NCBI GenBank assembly: GCA_016196035.1
Contig: JACPYM010000036.1
Span: forward strand, 1-64,000
Source: Acidobacteriota bacterium
Lineage (GTDB): Bacteria; Acidobacteriota; Blastocatellia; RBC074
Reading direction: 5' to 3'
DNA: 64,000 bases
The notes under the pieces were generated by a model. That model did not search any database. It was given only the letters and a program-made list of their open reading frames with translations, and was not told where the DNA came from. Below, in pieces: positions 18,073-29,600 of this stretch (its first letter is position 1; every line of letters begins with the position of its first letter). The position numbers were made by a program, and so were the translations under genes.

Positions 18073-21000
18073 TTATCTCACGCCGTAGGCAGGCACGGGC
18101 ACATCGCCGCTTTGTCCATACCCCTGCCCCAGGAAAGAGCCGTTACTGCTGCGTAACACAAACCAAGTGGCACTGGCCGGACGCCAGACGGCGATGTCCG
18201 CCTTGCCATCTCCGTCGTAATCACCAGGGCAGGGAATGTCGTTGTAGGGGGCATAACTAGCGCCCCACAAACGCAAGATCGGTTGAAAATCGCTGCTCTT
18301 GCGGATGTACCAGACCGAATCCGCGCCACGCCAGATCGCCAGATCAGCTTTGCCATCGCCGTCATAATCGGCTGGCACAGGCGTGTCAAAGTAGGGAGCA
18401 TAGCCAGCGCCCCACTGAATGCTGGTGACGGTGTTCGTCGCGCTGTTCAGGATCAACCAGTTCGGATCAGGCGCCAGCGCACCAGGCCGGAAGATCGCGA
18501 AGTCCGTTTTGCCATCGCCATCGTAATCGGCGGGTACCGGAATGTCGCCGTTTTGCCCCAGCGCTTGAAGCAAGAACGAACCATTGCTGCTGCGTTTGAC
18601 ATACCAGGTGCCATCGCGCCGCCAGACGGCGATGTCCGTTTTGCCGTCGCCGTCGAAATCGCCCGGCGTGGGAATGTCGAAATAGGGCGCATAGTTCGCG
18701 CCCCACAAATCCAGAATGAAGCTGCCATCCGAAGACTTGCGGATGTACCAGATCGAATCCTGCCCGCGCCAGATGGCGTGATCGGCCTTGCCGTCGCCGT
18801 CGTAATCGCCGGGCACGATGGTGTCCAAATACGGTGTATAACCCGCGCCCCATTGCTGCGTGGCGGTTAGGCCATTGTTGCTGTTGAGCACCGTCCAATT
18901 CGGAGATGGCGCAATGGTGCTGGGACTCCAGACGCTCAGATCGGTTTTGCCGTCGCCGTCGAAATCGGCCTTGACGGCCACTCGATTGACCTTTAAGGAG
19001 AGCGCCTTTTGCGCCTGTACCATTTGAGAATCCGTCACGCGCACTGTGAAGTTAAACGTGCCGGCTTGTGTAGGTGTGCCCGCGAGTGCGCCAGCGTTAT
19101 TAAAACTCAAACCGGCGGGCAGTGCGCCGGATAGCAGGCTCCAGGTGTAAGCGGGTATGCCGCCCGTGGCCTGCAAGTTTTGCGCGTAGGGTTGGCCGGT
19201 TTTGCCATCCGGTAACGTGGCTGTCGCGACAGCCAAATCACCAATCAGGAGCGAGTAGTTGCGTTGGCCCAGGCAATTTTGCGCATCAATCACACTCACT
19301 ATCAGCGGGAAACTACCTGCTTGAGTCGGTGTGCCGGAAAGCAAGCCCGCCGGGGTGAAACTTAATCCCACCGGTAACGCGCCAACCAAGCCGAAAGAAA
19401 CTGCGCCCGTGCCGCCGCTTTGCATAAACGTCTGTGCATAAGGGTTGCCGATGTTACCCGCCGGGATGGTGGGCGGATTGACCGTGAGCGTCCCGCAGGT
19501 GGTGTTGTTGCAACAGGTCGCGGTCGTCGTCGTCAGGTTCAAGCGCCAGCCGGTCAGCGCGCCTGTGTCGCCATCGGCATCGTCCATCAAATAAAGGCTC
19601 CACGTGCCGTTGGGGTTCAGGTTGTTGAAGACCGTCAAACTCGGTTCGGCATACGGCCCGGCGGGCGCGGGCGCATTGAAGATGTCGCCGTCGCCATAAT
19701 TCGTGGGGCGAAACGTGCCCGCGCTGATGGCTGTGGCATTCGGCAAGGCTACGGCTGCATCGTCCAAGGTGAAGCTCAGATTGCTGAGATCGGTATCGCC
19801 ACCGCAGTCAGAGACAAGCAATACTTTTTGCCCGGTAGGCCCGACCAGCAGGATGTCCAGATCGTCAGGGTTCGTGTGCGTCAGCCCGTTCAGCGTCACC
19901 GTCACTTTGCTGACCGTGCCCGTCACGCCCGAAACATTGATCGTCGAGGGATAAGGCGTGGCTGGGCCGGTGGTCGTGGCGGGCGCGCCTGACGGAATGG
20001 TGAGCGCGGCGCTGCTGTTAAAGTTCACCGTCGTCGCCATCAACTGACCCAGGCTGATGGCGAAACTGACATTGCCAAGATTGGTCGCGCCATCCTGCAA
20101 ATTCAAGGTTGCGCTGAGCGTGCCGCCGCAGACACCCACCGCAGTGAAGGTGAAATTGCGCGCCACCGCCGGGCCGCCTGCCGCGAGCACGCCGTAGGTT
20201 TGCGCCGCGCTTGGATTGATGACGCCGCCCGTAGCCTGCAAGGTCGCGATCAGGTTGGACGTGCCAAGCGTGCCTACGTTTTGCAGTGCCAGACTCATCG
20301 TCACGGTCTCAGCCGGATCAACCATGTTATTGGCGGGCAGACAGGTTTCCGTGACCAGCGTGGCAGTTCCGCCGCTGATCACGGGCTGCGTGGTTTGGGT
20401 CGCATTGGCAATCACCAGAGCAAAATCCTGATCAAGCGCGCCGCCAAAATTCGGCACACCATCACCGGCGATATTGGTGGCTTTGACCGTGACGACGAAT
20501 GAACCGGTCACACCGGCAGGCAGCGTGACGCTTTCGACATTGTTGCGCGTATCGGCCAAACCGCCCGTGACTGAAAATTCGCCTTGATAGACGTTGCCTT
20601 TGTAAGTTTGGCCGTTGAGCGTGACTTCGAGATCGAGATTGTTGACAAAGGCATTGCCGACCGTCGAACCGGGCGCATCCGTCCAGGCCAGCGTAATGCG
20701 CAGCGGCTTGCTTGAATCCGCAATCACGCCGGTAAAGACGCGCTGCTGGCCGGAACTGGTAAAGATTTCGGCGGCGAGTTGATCGTGCAGGACAGTCTGT
20801 TGTGCAAACAACCCGAAGAAGCTGGTTAAGTTGACCTCGCCCAGGCCCTGGTTGTTTGACCAGCGGCTGTCATTGGCGTTGTTGCCGGTCAGGTAGCGCG
20901 CCGTATTCAGCAGCACGGCTTTGGTCATCGCGGGGCTAGGCGCGGTTAGTCCTTCATTTAGGAATCGTTGGCGCACCAGAGCCGCTGCTCCTGCCACCGC

Positions 21001-22980
21001 CGGGGCCGCGTGGCTCGTGCCGGAAGAGGCCGTATAAAACTGCTGCCCGCCAGGAAAGAATTTGATGCCGCCCGGCCCGCCGCATGTCGTGATCCCAAAG
21101 GTCGCGTTTAGGTAACAATCGGCAGCCGTGCCATTGCTGCCCGGATTCGAGGCCTGAAAAACACCGCCCGTGATATGTGTGCCGGGCGCGACCAGATCGG
21201 GTTTGTTGCGGCCATCGGCGGTTGGCCCCCGGCTGGAGATATTCGCTACGTCGTTGGCGTTGTTGGCTTGGTCATCGGCGATGTTGCAACCATCCGCGCC
21301 ATTAAACGCATTGACGCCTTCCGCCGCGCCCACCGTGATGACGTTTTTTGCCGAGCCGGGCGAACCGATGGAACCGGAGACCGCGCCATTGCCTGCCGAA
21401 AACACGATGACCTGCTCTTGATTCCCGGCGGCGGGGACGGGGGCATTGCTGGGTTGCGCATCGCGCACCAGCGCGTCATAGGCCTGCGCATCAATCGTGT
21501 AAGCCCCATTGGTGGGCGCTCCCCAACTGTTTGACGAAATGCGCGCGCCATCCTGATAAGCGCGGGCTTCAACATTGATCAGGTTGGGAAAGGTGTAACG
21601 CGAGGGGTCAAAAATAATGGTCGAACCCAGACGCACAAAAGGCGCGACACCCAAGCCGTAGCGGAAGGCTTGCCCGTCGGCGTGCGGAAAAATGTTGAAC
21701 GGATTGCCCGATGGAACAAAGCCCCCAATGATGTGCGCATTGAGCGTGCCGTGGCCGTCGCAACCTTGCAGCGTACTGGTCAGATTCGGCGTCCCTTCAA
21801 AACGGGCATAGGCGATACGGCTGCTGCTGGCAATGTTGCCGCCTAGATAAAGCGCGAAGTGATTGGGGAGCGTGGTGGCGTTATCAACCCCGCTATCCGA
21901 AACGTTGACGGCGAAATTCGAGCCGCTGAATTGCGCCTGGGTGAGGCCCTGGGCATTGAGATAACTCAGATAATCAATCGCGTTCGGTTGGCCGCTCGTC
22001 AGGTTGCCCGTCAGGATGATGTTCTGGCGCTCGTCCTGCTTGACCGGTTCGGCGTAGCGCATGATCGAGACGATGTCGCGTCGGCCCACTAAAGCTTTTT
22101 CAACCGCGCTCAAGGGCAGCCGCACGATCACATTCAGATAGTTCAGCACTCGATACTGCGACTTGATGGGATCGAGTTTTAGCGCATTAATGATTTGCAG
22201 CGTGTCCGGGTTGACGGTGGCATCGTTGACCAGTTGGATGGCGAACAGATCGTTTTGATTCGGAATTGTTTGTGCGCCCTTTTGCGCGCGCAGTTCGGCC
22301 ACGCTGGGATCCAGCTTGAAAGACTCTTCATAGCCGCCATCCCACTGCACATAGGCGCGGCTCGTCGCCCATTCCTGCAATCGCATCAATTCCGCCGCAT
22401 CGCCATAAACCAAGTAAGTATTGTGCGGGACATAGGCGATGATCGTGACGCCGGTTTTGAGCAGTTCGTTGTACCAAAATGGTTTGATCGGGCCGGCGAA
22501 TTGCACCAAACGCAACGCTGGCCCGGCTGCAGCCTGGCGGTCTTGCTGCGCACGTGCTTGTTGCAACGCAATGTTTACAGTGTCCAGCACGCCGCTGTTG
22601 AGCAGGATCAGGTTTTCCTCGTCTCGCAACTCGTAGCCATTTTCCGGGAGCGCATCAAGCATGGCCTCATCAACACTGAGCAGCCACTCGCGCTCATACT
22701 GCGCCAGCAGCCTTGCGCCACGGGCGACAAGGGTTTCTGTGAGAACGCTGTCGCGCAGCCGCACCTTGTGATTTCGGTGCGGGCTGCGATAGGCGCTTTG
22801 ACGAGTTGTTTGCGATGGCGCGGCTGGCCTGGCGGCTTGCGAAATAGGGTGCCCGGAAAACAGAGGAAACGCACAGGCAAGCACGAGCAAAAAAAACAGG
22901 CTGAAACGCCAGCCCCGGCTGGTTGGTGTCAACCGCCGGTTGGCGAAACGCGCACACGCAAATTTAGTTGTCTTCAGCAT
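18073..22980 (-). CDS. Secreted subtilisin-like (S8) serine protease with P-domain, Ig-like and FG-GAP domains
   Basis: About 1635 residues from the ATG at 22980; another ATG in the same frame is at 22995 and neither has a clear ribosome-binding site, so the start is uncertain. The signal segment is RFSLFFLLVLACAFPLF. The S8 triad is visible: Asp362 (VSDSGVD), His410 (GHGTLNAH) and Ser656 (GTSHAAP). Then come beta-rich domains, a proprotein-convertase P-domain (DDLDILLVGP...NGTWSLYLMDDADGD), two putative Ig (He_PIG) domains (LPAGLSFNNAGALAGTPTQAG type) and the shared FG-GAP tail ending PVPAYGVR. It is predicted to be an extracellular endoprotease. The final module is nearly the same as in three unrelated neighbours. 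Confidence 0.88.
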   Translation of the reverse strand: MLKTTKFACARFANRRLTPTSRGWRFSLFFLLVLACAFPLFSGHPISQAARPAAPSQTTRQSAYRSPHRNHKVRLRDSVLTETLVARGARLLAQYEREWLLSVDEAMLDALPENGYELRDEENLILLNSGVLDTVNIALQQARAQQDRQAAAGPALRLVQFAGPIKPFWYNELLKTGVTIIAYVPHNTYLVYGDAAELMRLQEWATSRAYVQWDGGYEESFKLDPSVAELRAQKGAQTIPNQNDLFAIQLVNDATVNPDTLQIINALKLDPIKSQYRVLNYLNVIVRLPLSAVEKALVGRRDIVSIMRYAEPVKQDERQNIILTGNLTSGQPNAIDYLSYLNAQGLTQAQFSGSNFAVNVSDSGVDNATTLPNHFALYLGGNIASSSRIAYARFEGTPNLTSTLQGCDGHGTLNAHIIGGFVPSGNPFNIFPHADGQAFRYGLGVAPFVRLGSTIIFDPSRYTFPNLINVEARAYQDGARISSNSWGAPTNGAYTIDAQAYDALVRDAQPSNAPVPAAGNQEQVIVFSAGNGAVSGSIGSPGSAKNVITVGAAEGVNAFNGADGCNIADDQANNANDVANISSRGPTADGRNKPDLVAPGTHITGGVFQASNPGSNGTAADCYLNATFGITTCGGPGGIKFFPGGQQFYTASSGTSHAAPAVAGAAALVRQRFLNEGLTAPSPAMTKAVLLNTARYLTGNNANDSRWSNNQGLGEVNLTSFFGLFAQQTVLHDQLAAEIFTSSGQQRVFTGVIADSSKPLRITLAWTDAPGSTVGNAFVNNLDLEVTLNGQTYKGNVYQGEFSVTGGLADTRNNVESVTLPAGVTGSFVVTVKATNIAGDGVPNFGGALDQDFALVIANATQTTQPVISGGTATLVTETCLPANNMVDPAETVTMSLALQNVGTLGTSNLIATLQATGGVINPSAAQTYGVLAAGGPAVARNFTFTAVGVCGGTLSATLNLQDGATNLGNVSFAISLGQLMATTVNFNSSAALTIPSGAPATTTGPATPYPSTINVSGVTGTVSKVTVTLNGLTHTNPDDLDILLVGPTGQKVLLVSDCGGDTDLSNLSFTLDDAAVALPNATAISAGTFRPTNYGDGDIFNAPAPAGPYAEPSLTVFNNLNPNGTWSLYLMDDADGDTGALTGWRLNLTTTTATCCNNTTCGTLTVNPPTIPAGNIGNPYAQTFMQSGGTGAVSFGLVGALPVGLSFTPAGLLSGTPTQAGSFPLIVSVIDAQNCLGQRNYSLLIGDLAVATATLPDGKTGQPYAQNLQATGGIPAYTWSLLSGALPAGLSFNNAGALAGTPTQAGTFNFTVRVTDSQMVQAQKALSLKVNRVAVKADFDGDGKTDLSVWSPSTIAPSPNWTVLNSNNGLTATQQWGAGYTPYLDTIVPGDYDGDGKADHAIWRGQDSIWYIRKSSDGSFILDLWGANYAPYFDIPTPGDFDGDGKTDIAVWRRDGTWYVKRSSNGSFLLQALGQNGDIPVPADYDGDGKTDFAIFRPGALAPDPNWLILNSATNTVTSIQWGAGYAPYFDTPVPADYDGDGKADLAIWRGADSVWYIRKSSDFQPILRLWGASYAPYNDIPCPGDYDGDGKADIAVWRPASATWFVLRSSNGSFLGQGYGQSGDVPVPAYGVR
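18082..18978 (-). repeat. FG-GAP/VCBS-like C-terminal module (copy 4)
   Basis: It starts VKADFDGDGKTDLSVW and ends PVPAYGVR, with the same alternation of DYDGDGKxD loops and WGA-YAPY phrases as copies 2 and 3. The last block diverges somewhat (RPASATWFVLRSSNGSF). Confidence 0.85.
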
Positions 22981-23673
22981 AGCCGGATAACGCATAGACG
23001 AATGCAGCAAAAAGTCGGAGCAACTTCGGTTTTCGACGCCGAACCATAGACGATAGCCTTGCCGGTAAGTGAGGCTCGGGCCAGGAACAAGGTGGATTAG
23101 AGTGCCGCCCAGTGAGTGCAAAAAAACTAAAAAGGCCGCGCCAGCATGGCCTTGACAATTGTTTTGCTGGAAACGCGGGCTTGATTTCCGATCGGCGGCG
23201 AGTGTACAGGATGGGGTAGAGGCCGTCAACGCAGCCCTTTGTGAGCGGAAAAATGTGTAATTAACTGTGGCTTATCTCACTCCTAAGCGGAATGTTAGGC
23301 TGTGTTTCCGGTGACATCCCGCTATCCCAAGCTGGAACCAGCCCTCAGTCGTCCGTCGGCAGCGCGCCCTAGGCAGGCTTCCCAAACCAAGGCGGGCGAA
23401 AAATAAAGATAAGACAGGACATCAGTTGCCCCGCGCTGGCCCGCGCGCCAGTCGCTTTCCTCTCCCGGACAACGCCGCTCCCTATACAGTGAGTGCGGGC
23501 AGCGCTTTATTTACCGGTTGTCCGCTTTCTCAAACAACTGCTGTCCTAAATTCGCAATTTGTTCAGTACCGATAATTCAATTACATCTGCAAAGGTGAAC
23601 GCGCCGCAACTTGAGGGGAAAATCAGCACGAAGGGGCGGCGGCAGGAAGGGTTTGGCGTAGGAGAATTGTCAG
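22981..23673. other. Divergent intergenic region between the subtilase and the PAS kinase
   Basis: About 690 bases with no gene recognised. The left part reads in frame with the subtilase but has no signal-peptide-like or conserved text, so it is treated as non-coding. The right end holds TAGGAGAA, the ribosome-binding site of the kinase. No clear promoter boxes were found. Confidence 0.5.
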
Positions 23674-26600
23674 ATGAAATCGTCGAATGGGCATAAGGCC
23701 GCCATCGTCGAAGCGGGACAGACGAAAAACTTGAATGGCCGCCAGGTGAAAAATGGCAAGGCGGCTGAGCCTCTGCCTGACCTCCTGCCACTCGATGAAG
23801 TCGAAACCCGCCCCAATTTTGACACCCCTTCAACCAGAAGCACCCGTTCGCTCAAACCGCGCAAAGGCCAGACGGGCAAATTGCAGCAATGGCTCGCGCA
23901 GTTTGACGAAAGCCAGACGCAGAAAAAAAACACTGTCAGTGAAAGCCTCGGCTTTTTGCAGACGCTGGTGGAAGGCAGCCCTGACGCCATTTTCATCAAA
24001 GATGGCGAGGGCCGGTATCTGTTTGTCAACGATACTTTCGGGGCCTGGATGCAGCGCGATCCGCACGCGGTGCTCGGCAAAACCGATACGGAACTGTTCC
24101 ACCAAGCCATTGCGCAAAAGCTCGCCGAATCCGATCCGCAAGTCCTGGCGGATGGCCGTGCCTTCACCGAAGAAATCTGGCTCGATGACGGCGCGCCAGA
24201 GAATGCGGGCGCTGAGCGCAGCCTCTTAACCACCAAAGTTCCCTTTCGTGACAAAGACAATCAAATCGTAGGTCTCTTCGGCATGGCGCGGGACAACACC
24301 TTGCGCAAATTGATGGAAGAGGAATTGCGCGAGGCCAAGCAATTCAACGAACAGGTCATTGCCCACGCCCGTGAAGGCGTGGTGGTTTACGACGCGGATT
24401 TGCGCTATATCGTCTGGAACTCGTTTATGGAAGAGTTCTCCGGCTTGCCGCGCCACCGCGTCATCGGGCGTCACCCGCTGGAAGTCTTCCCGACCATTCG
24501 TGAATCGGGGATGATGGAACAGATTGAGCGGGCCTTGGCAGGGGAAACGATCATCGGCGCGGATACGCTGGTGAATTCAGCACAAGGCGCCAAGACGGCC
24601 TGGGCGCGCTGCCTGTTCGGCCCCTTGCGAGACGCCAAAGGCGATGTCACGGGGGTCATTGGCCTGATTTCCGACATCAGCGAATACAAGCGCACCGAAG
24701 CGCGGCTGCGCCGTTCCCAGCAGTTCAATCATCAAGTGATCGCCAACGCCAGCGAAGGCATCGCGGTGTATGACCGCGAATTGCGCTGCATGGTTTGGAA
24801 TCCGGTGCTGGAAGACCTGAGCGGTCTAATGGGCGACGATGTCCTGGGCCGTCCGATTCTGGAATTGGCGCCTGCGTGGCGCGCGGCCGGGTTGGGCCAA
24901 ATGCTGCAACAGGCCTTGCAGGGCGATACGGTCGAAGCGCCTGATTTTTTGATGGGGCCGCAAGGGGATCGTTGGGTTTCGGCGCGTTACAGCCCGCTCA
25001 CGGATAATGACGAACAGGTCATTGGCGTGATCGGCATTTTGACTGATGTGACGGCGCGGCGGCAGGCCGAAGACGCTCTGCGCGAATCACAACAGTTCAA
25101 TCAGCAGATTATTGATAGCGCCCTCGAAGGCATCGCCGTTTACGACCGCGAGCTAACTGTCGTCGTTTGGAACCCGGCGATGGCCGAGATCACCGGCACG
25201 CATAGCGCGCAGGTGCTGGGTGAAAATGTCATCCAGGTCTTTCCGTATTTGGAAAGTACGGAATCGCCGGCGTATTGGCGGCGCGCGCTGGCCGGCGAGA
25301 CAATTCGCGGGCGGCAGTTTGCATTTAGCGGGCATTCGGATAAATGGGTCGAGGCCTCTTATGGGCCGTTGTGCAATCCGCACGGCGAGATTGTCGGGGT
25401 GCTCGTCACCATGCGCGACATCACCGCCCGTAAGCGCGCCGAAGAAGCCTTGCAAGCCTCGCAGGAATTCAATGGGCAGATCATCACCAACGCGCGCGAC
25501 GGTATCATCGTTTATGACAGCACGCTCACGTATCTGCTCTGGAATCCCGCGATGGAAGAGATCAGCGGCTGGCGGGCGGAAGACCTGGTAGGGCGGCGCG
25601 CCGTCGAAGTCTTCCCGGCGATGTCCGGCGCCGGGATTTATGAACGGCTGGAAAGGGCATTGCGGGGCGAGACGCTGCCGCGCGAAGATATTGCCTACGA
25701 TTTTGGGCTGAAAAAAGGGTTTTACTCACGGCTGGATGCGCCGTTGCGCGACGAAACCGGCGCGATTGTCGGCGTGATTTCCACCGTCAGCGAGATCACC
25801 GACCGCAAAAAAGCCGAAGCCGAATTACTGGAATCGAAACAGTTCAACCAGGAAATCATCGCCAGCGCGAACGAAGGTATCGTGGTTTATGACCGCGATT
25901 TTTACGTCAGAATCTGGAACCCCGCGATGGAAACGTTTAGCGGGTTACCGGCCGCTCAAGTCCTGGGCCAAAATATCTTCGACCTTTATCCTGAGTTTCT
26001 TGAGACGGCTGTCCCCGAACGCTTGAATGAGGCGTTGGCAGGGAAGACCTCGGTCAGTAAAGACTTCCAATTACGGACTGCCGGTCTCGCGCAGCCCGCC
26101 TGGCTGGCGGCCCGGTATGGCCCGCATCGCAATCGCGCCGGCGAAGTCGTCGGCGTGATTTCCGTCATCCGCGATGTGACGGCGCGCAAATTGGCCGAGG
26201 ATCAATTGCGTAAGAGCGAAGAGCGCTATCGCGAAATCCTGGCCACCTTGCAGGATGGTTATTGGGAACTCGATCTGAACGCGCAACTGAGCTTCTTTAA
26301 CGAAGCCGTCTGCGAAATCTTTGGGCGCACGCAGGAAGAAATGAATGGCCGGGGCGTGCAGCAATTCCTGGCGGAGGAAACCAAACAACGCGCCCATGAG
26401 ATGTTCCGGCAGTTGCTCAAAACCGGCGTGCCGGTCAAGACCTTTGAGTTTGAAATCGTGCGCCCCGATGCGACGGCGCGCGCGCTGGAGACTTCGATCA
26501 CCCTGATGCGCCAGGCGGATGGTTCTCCCGGCGGGTTCCGCGGCATCGTGCGGGATGTGACGGAACGCAAGCAGGCCGAACGCCTCATCAAAGAGCGCGA

Positions 26601-29600
26601 CGAACGCTTCCGCGCCTTGATCGAAAACAGTTACGACGGCATCGTGCTCATCTCGGCAGACAACAAAACGCTCTATATCAGTCCCTCTTATACGCGCCAG
26701 CACGGTTATTCTTTGGAAGAAGTGCTCGATACTACGGGTGCCGACCGCATCCATCCGGATGATTGGCCCAAGCTCAATCAATTGCGCGAAAACCTCGCCC
26801 CCGGCGCGAGCGTCCCGATTGAATATCGCTTGTGCGCCAAAACCGGCGGTTATCGCTGGGTTGAGGGCCGCATCACCAATTTGCTCGAAGAGCCGAGCGT
26901 GTGCGCTTACGTACTGAACTTCCACGACATTTCCGAACGCAAAGCCGCCGAGACGGAACGCGCCCAGGCCGAAGCCAAATTGCAGGCGAGCGAGGCCCGG
27001 TTCCGCGCGCTCGTCGAAAACGGGTTTGACGGCATCTCGCTGCAAGATGCCGAAGGCCGCATTACTTATGTCAGCCCTGCCTATGAGCGCGTGCTGGGCT
27101 ATTTGCCGGAAGAGGTGCTGGGCCGCCAACCGCTGGCGCGCGTGCATCCGGACGATGTGGATGAAGCGCTGCGCGCCCGGGAAGAGGTTGGGCAAACGCC
27201 CGGCGCCAGCCGCTCGCTTCAATTCCGCACGCAGCATAAAGACGGGTCATGGCGTTGGTTGGAAGTGACCATGACCAATTTGTTGCAGCAGCCGGATGTG
27301 GGCAGCATCATCGTGAATTTCCGCGACATCACCGAGCGGCGTGCTTCGGAAGTGGCCGTGCGTGAGAGCGAAGAAAAGTTCCGCGCGATTTGGGACAACG
27401 CGCTGGATGGCATGTTGATCGTCAATGACGACATGCAATATGTGGATGCCAACCCCGCTGCCTGCCGGTTATACGGCGTCACGCGCGCAGAACTGCTCGC
27501 CCAGACGATGGCCGATTTTGTCAAACCTGACAACAAGGATGTCGCCCGGCGTTCGCTGCAAAAACTGGTGGAGCAGGGCGAGCGCACCGGCCATTTTCAA
27601 CTGCTACGCAGCGATCACACCTTGCATGAGATCGAATACAACGCGCGCGCCAATTTCCTGCCGGGGCTGCATCTTTCGATGATGCGCGATGTGACCGAAC
27701 GTCACCGCGCCGCCGAATCGTTGCGCACCTCAGAAGAGCAGTATCGTTCGTTGGTCAGTGTGCTCGAAGAAGGCATCCTAATGCTCGATTCCGAAGGCGA
27801 ACTGCTGACTTGCAACGAGAGTTGCGAACGCATTCTGGGCGCGCGCCGCGACGCCTTGCGCGAACGCGCCTTAATCAATCCCGAATGGCGCGCCATCCGC
27901 GAAGATGGCACGCCTTTCCCCGCCGATGAAGCGCCCTCCGTCGTGACTTTGCGCACCGGCAAGCCCTGCTCCGGCGTCGTGCTGGGCGTCATCCGGCCGG
28001 ATGGAAATCACAAGTGGCTTTCGGTTAGCTCACAACCGGTTTTCCATCAGGATTCGGATGAACTGCAAGCGGTGGTGCTTTCGATCAGCGACATTACGCA
28101 ACGCAAACATGCCGAAGCCGCCTTGCGCGAATCGGAACTGCGGTTTTCGGCGGCCTTTGACGATAGTCCGCTGGCCGTGTCGTTGACTGAACAGGCGACC
28201 GAATGTTTCGTCAACGTCAATCAAGCCTGGTGCAAGCTCTTCGGCATCACTTCCGTCGAAGCCATCGGGCACACCGAGCTTGAACTGGGCCTGTGGGAAG
28301 CGGCCGATGAGCGCGCTGAATTGTACCGGCAAATGGCCTTGCACGGCGGCGCCTGGGAACAGGAAGCCCGTCTGAAAACGTGCGCTGGCCGCATCGTCCA
28401 GGCGCTGGTTTCCGTGCGGGCCATGACGCTGGGCCAAAAACAATATGTGATTGTGCTGGTGCATGACATCACCGAGCGCAAACTGGCTGAGGAGCGCTTT
28501 GCGAAAGCCTTCAATGCCAATCCGAGTCCGATGGCGATTAGCTCTTTACCGGCAGGGAAGATCGTCCAGGTGAATGAAACCTGGGCCAGCTTTACCGGCT
28601 TCGATTTCGACGAGACACGCGGGAAGACCGCCGCTGAATTGGAGATGTGGGTGGAGCCCGGGCACCGCGAACGGTTCTTTGCGCTGTTAGAGCAACAGGG
28701 TCGAGTGCGCGAATTCGAAACCTGCTTGCGCAGAAAAGACGGCGCGGTGCACACCATTTTGCTCAGCGGCGAAACGATTGATTTGGGCGGGCAACCGCAC
28801 ATGCTTTCCTCCGTGACGGACATTACCGCTCGCAAGCAGGCCGAAGAAGACGTGCGTGTTTCGCAAGAGCGCTTTGCCAAAGCGTTCAACGCCTGCCCCG
28901 AACCGATGGTCTTACAACGCCTGGAAAATGGCTGTTATATCAGTGTGAACCGGGCCTGCCTCACCGCGCTGGGCTTGGAAGAAGACGAGATGCTCGGCCG
29001 CACCGCCGATGCGATTGATCTGTGGGTGAATGCCGACCAGCGCCGCGCCATGGGCGAGACCCTGCGCAAGGTCGGTGAAGTGCGCGACGTCGAATGCGAC
29101 TACTATGTGGGCAGCGGCCGCATCGGGCACTTTTTGGTTTCCGCCGAAATCATCGAGATCGAGGGCGTCCAACACGTGCTCTCGGTGGCGCGTGACATCA
29201 CCGAGCGCAAGCGCGCCGAAGAGGCGCTGCGCGCTTCGGAAGAGCGCTTTGCCAAAGCCTTCAATTCCAGCCCGCAACCAATTGCCATCACCTCTTTGCC
29301 GGAAGGCCGCTTCGTTACCGTCAACGAAGCCTGGACGCGCGTGATGGGGCACAGTGTTGAAGATACGATTGGCCGCGATGCCGTCGAACTGGATCTCTGG
29401 GTCAACCGCGCGCAACGCAAACAGATGAACGCCAAGCTCAGCCGCGGCGAAACCATCCGCGATCAAGAGCTGACGCTGCGCGCCAAAAACGGCGAATTGC
29501 GCTATCTGATCGTTTATGGCGAAGCCATCCAATTGGCCGGTGAAGACTATCTGTTGCTGACGGCGCAGAACGTGACCGAACGCAAATTGGCAGAGCAGGC

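Noticed and set aside
26071-27237. Minus-strand open frame of 388 codons within the PAS kinase
   Set aside because: Antisense to conserved PAS units; its text carries no domain and the kinase frame is unquestionable.
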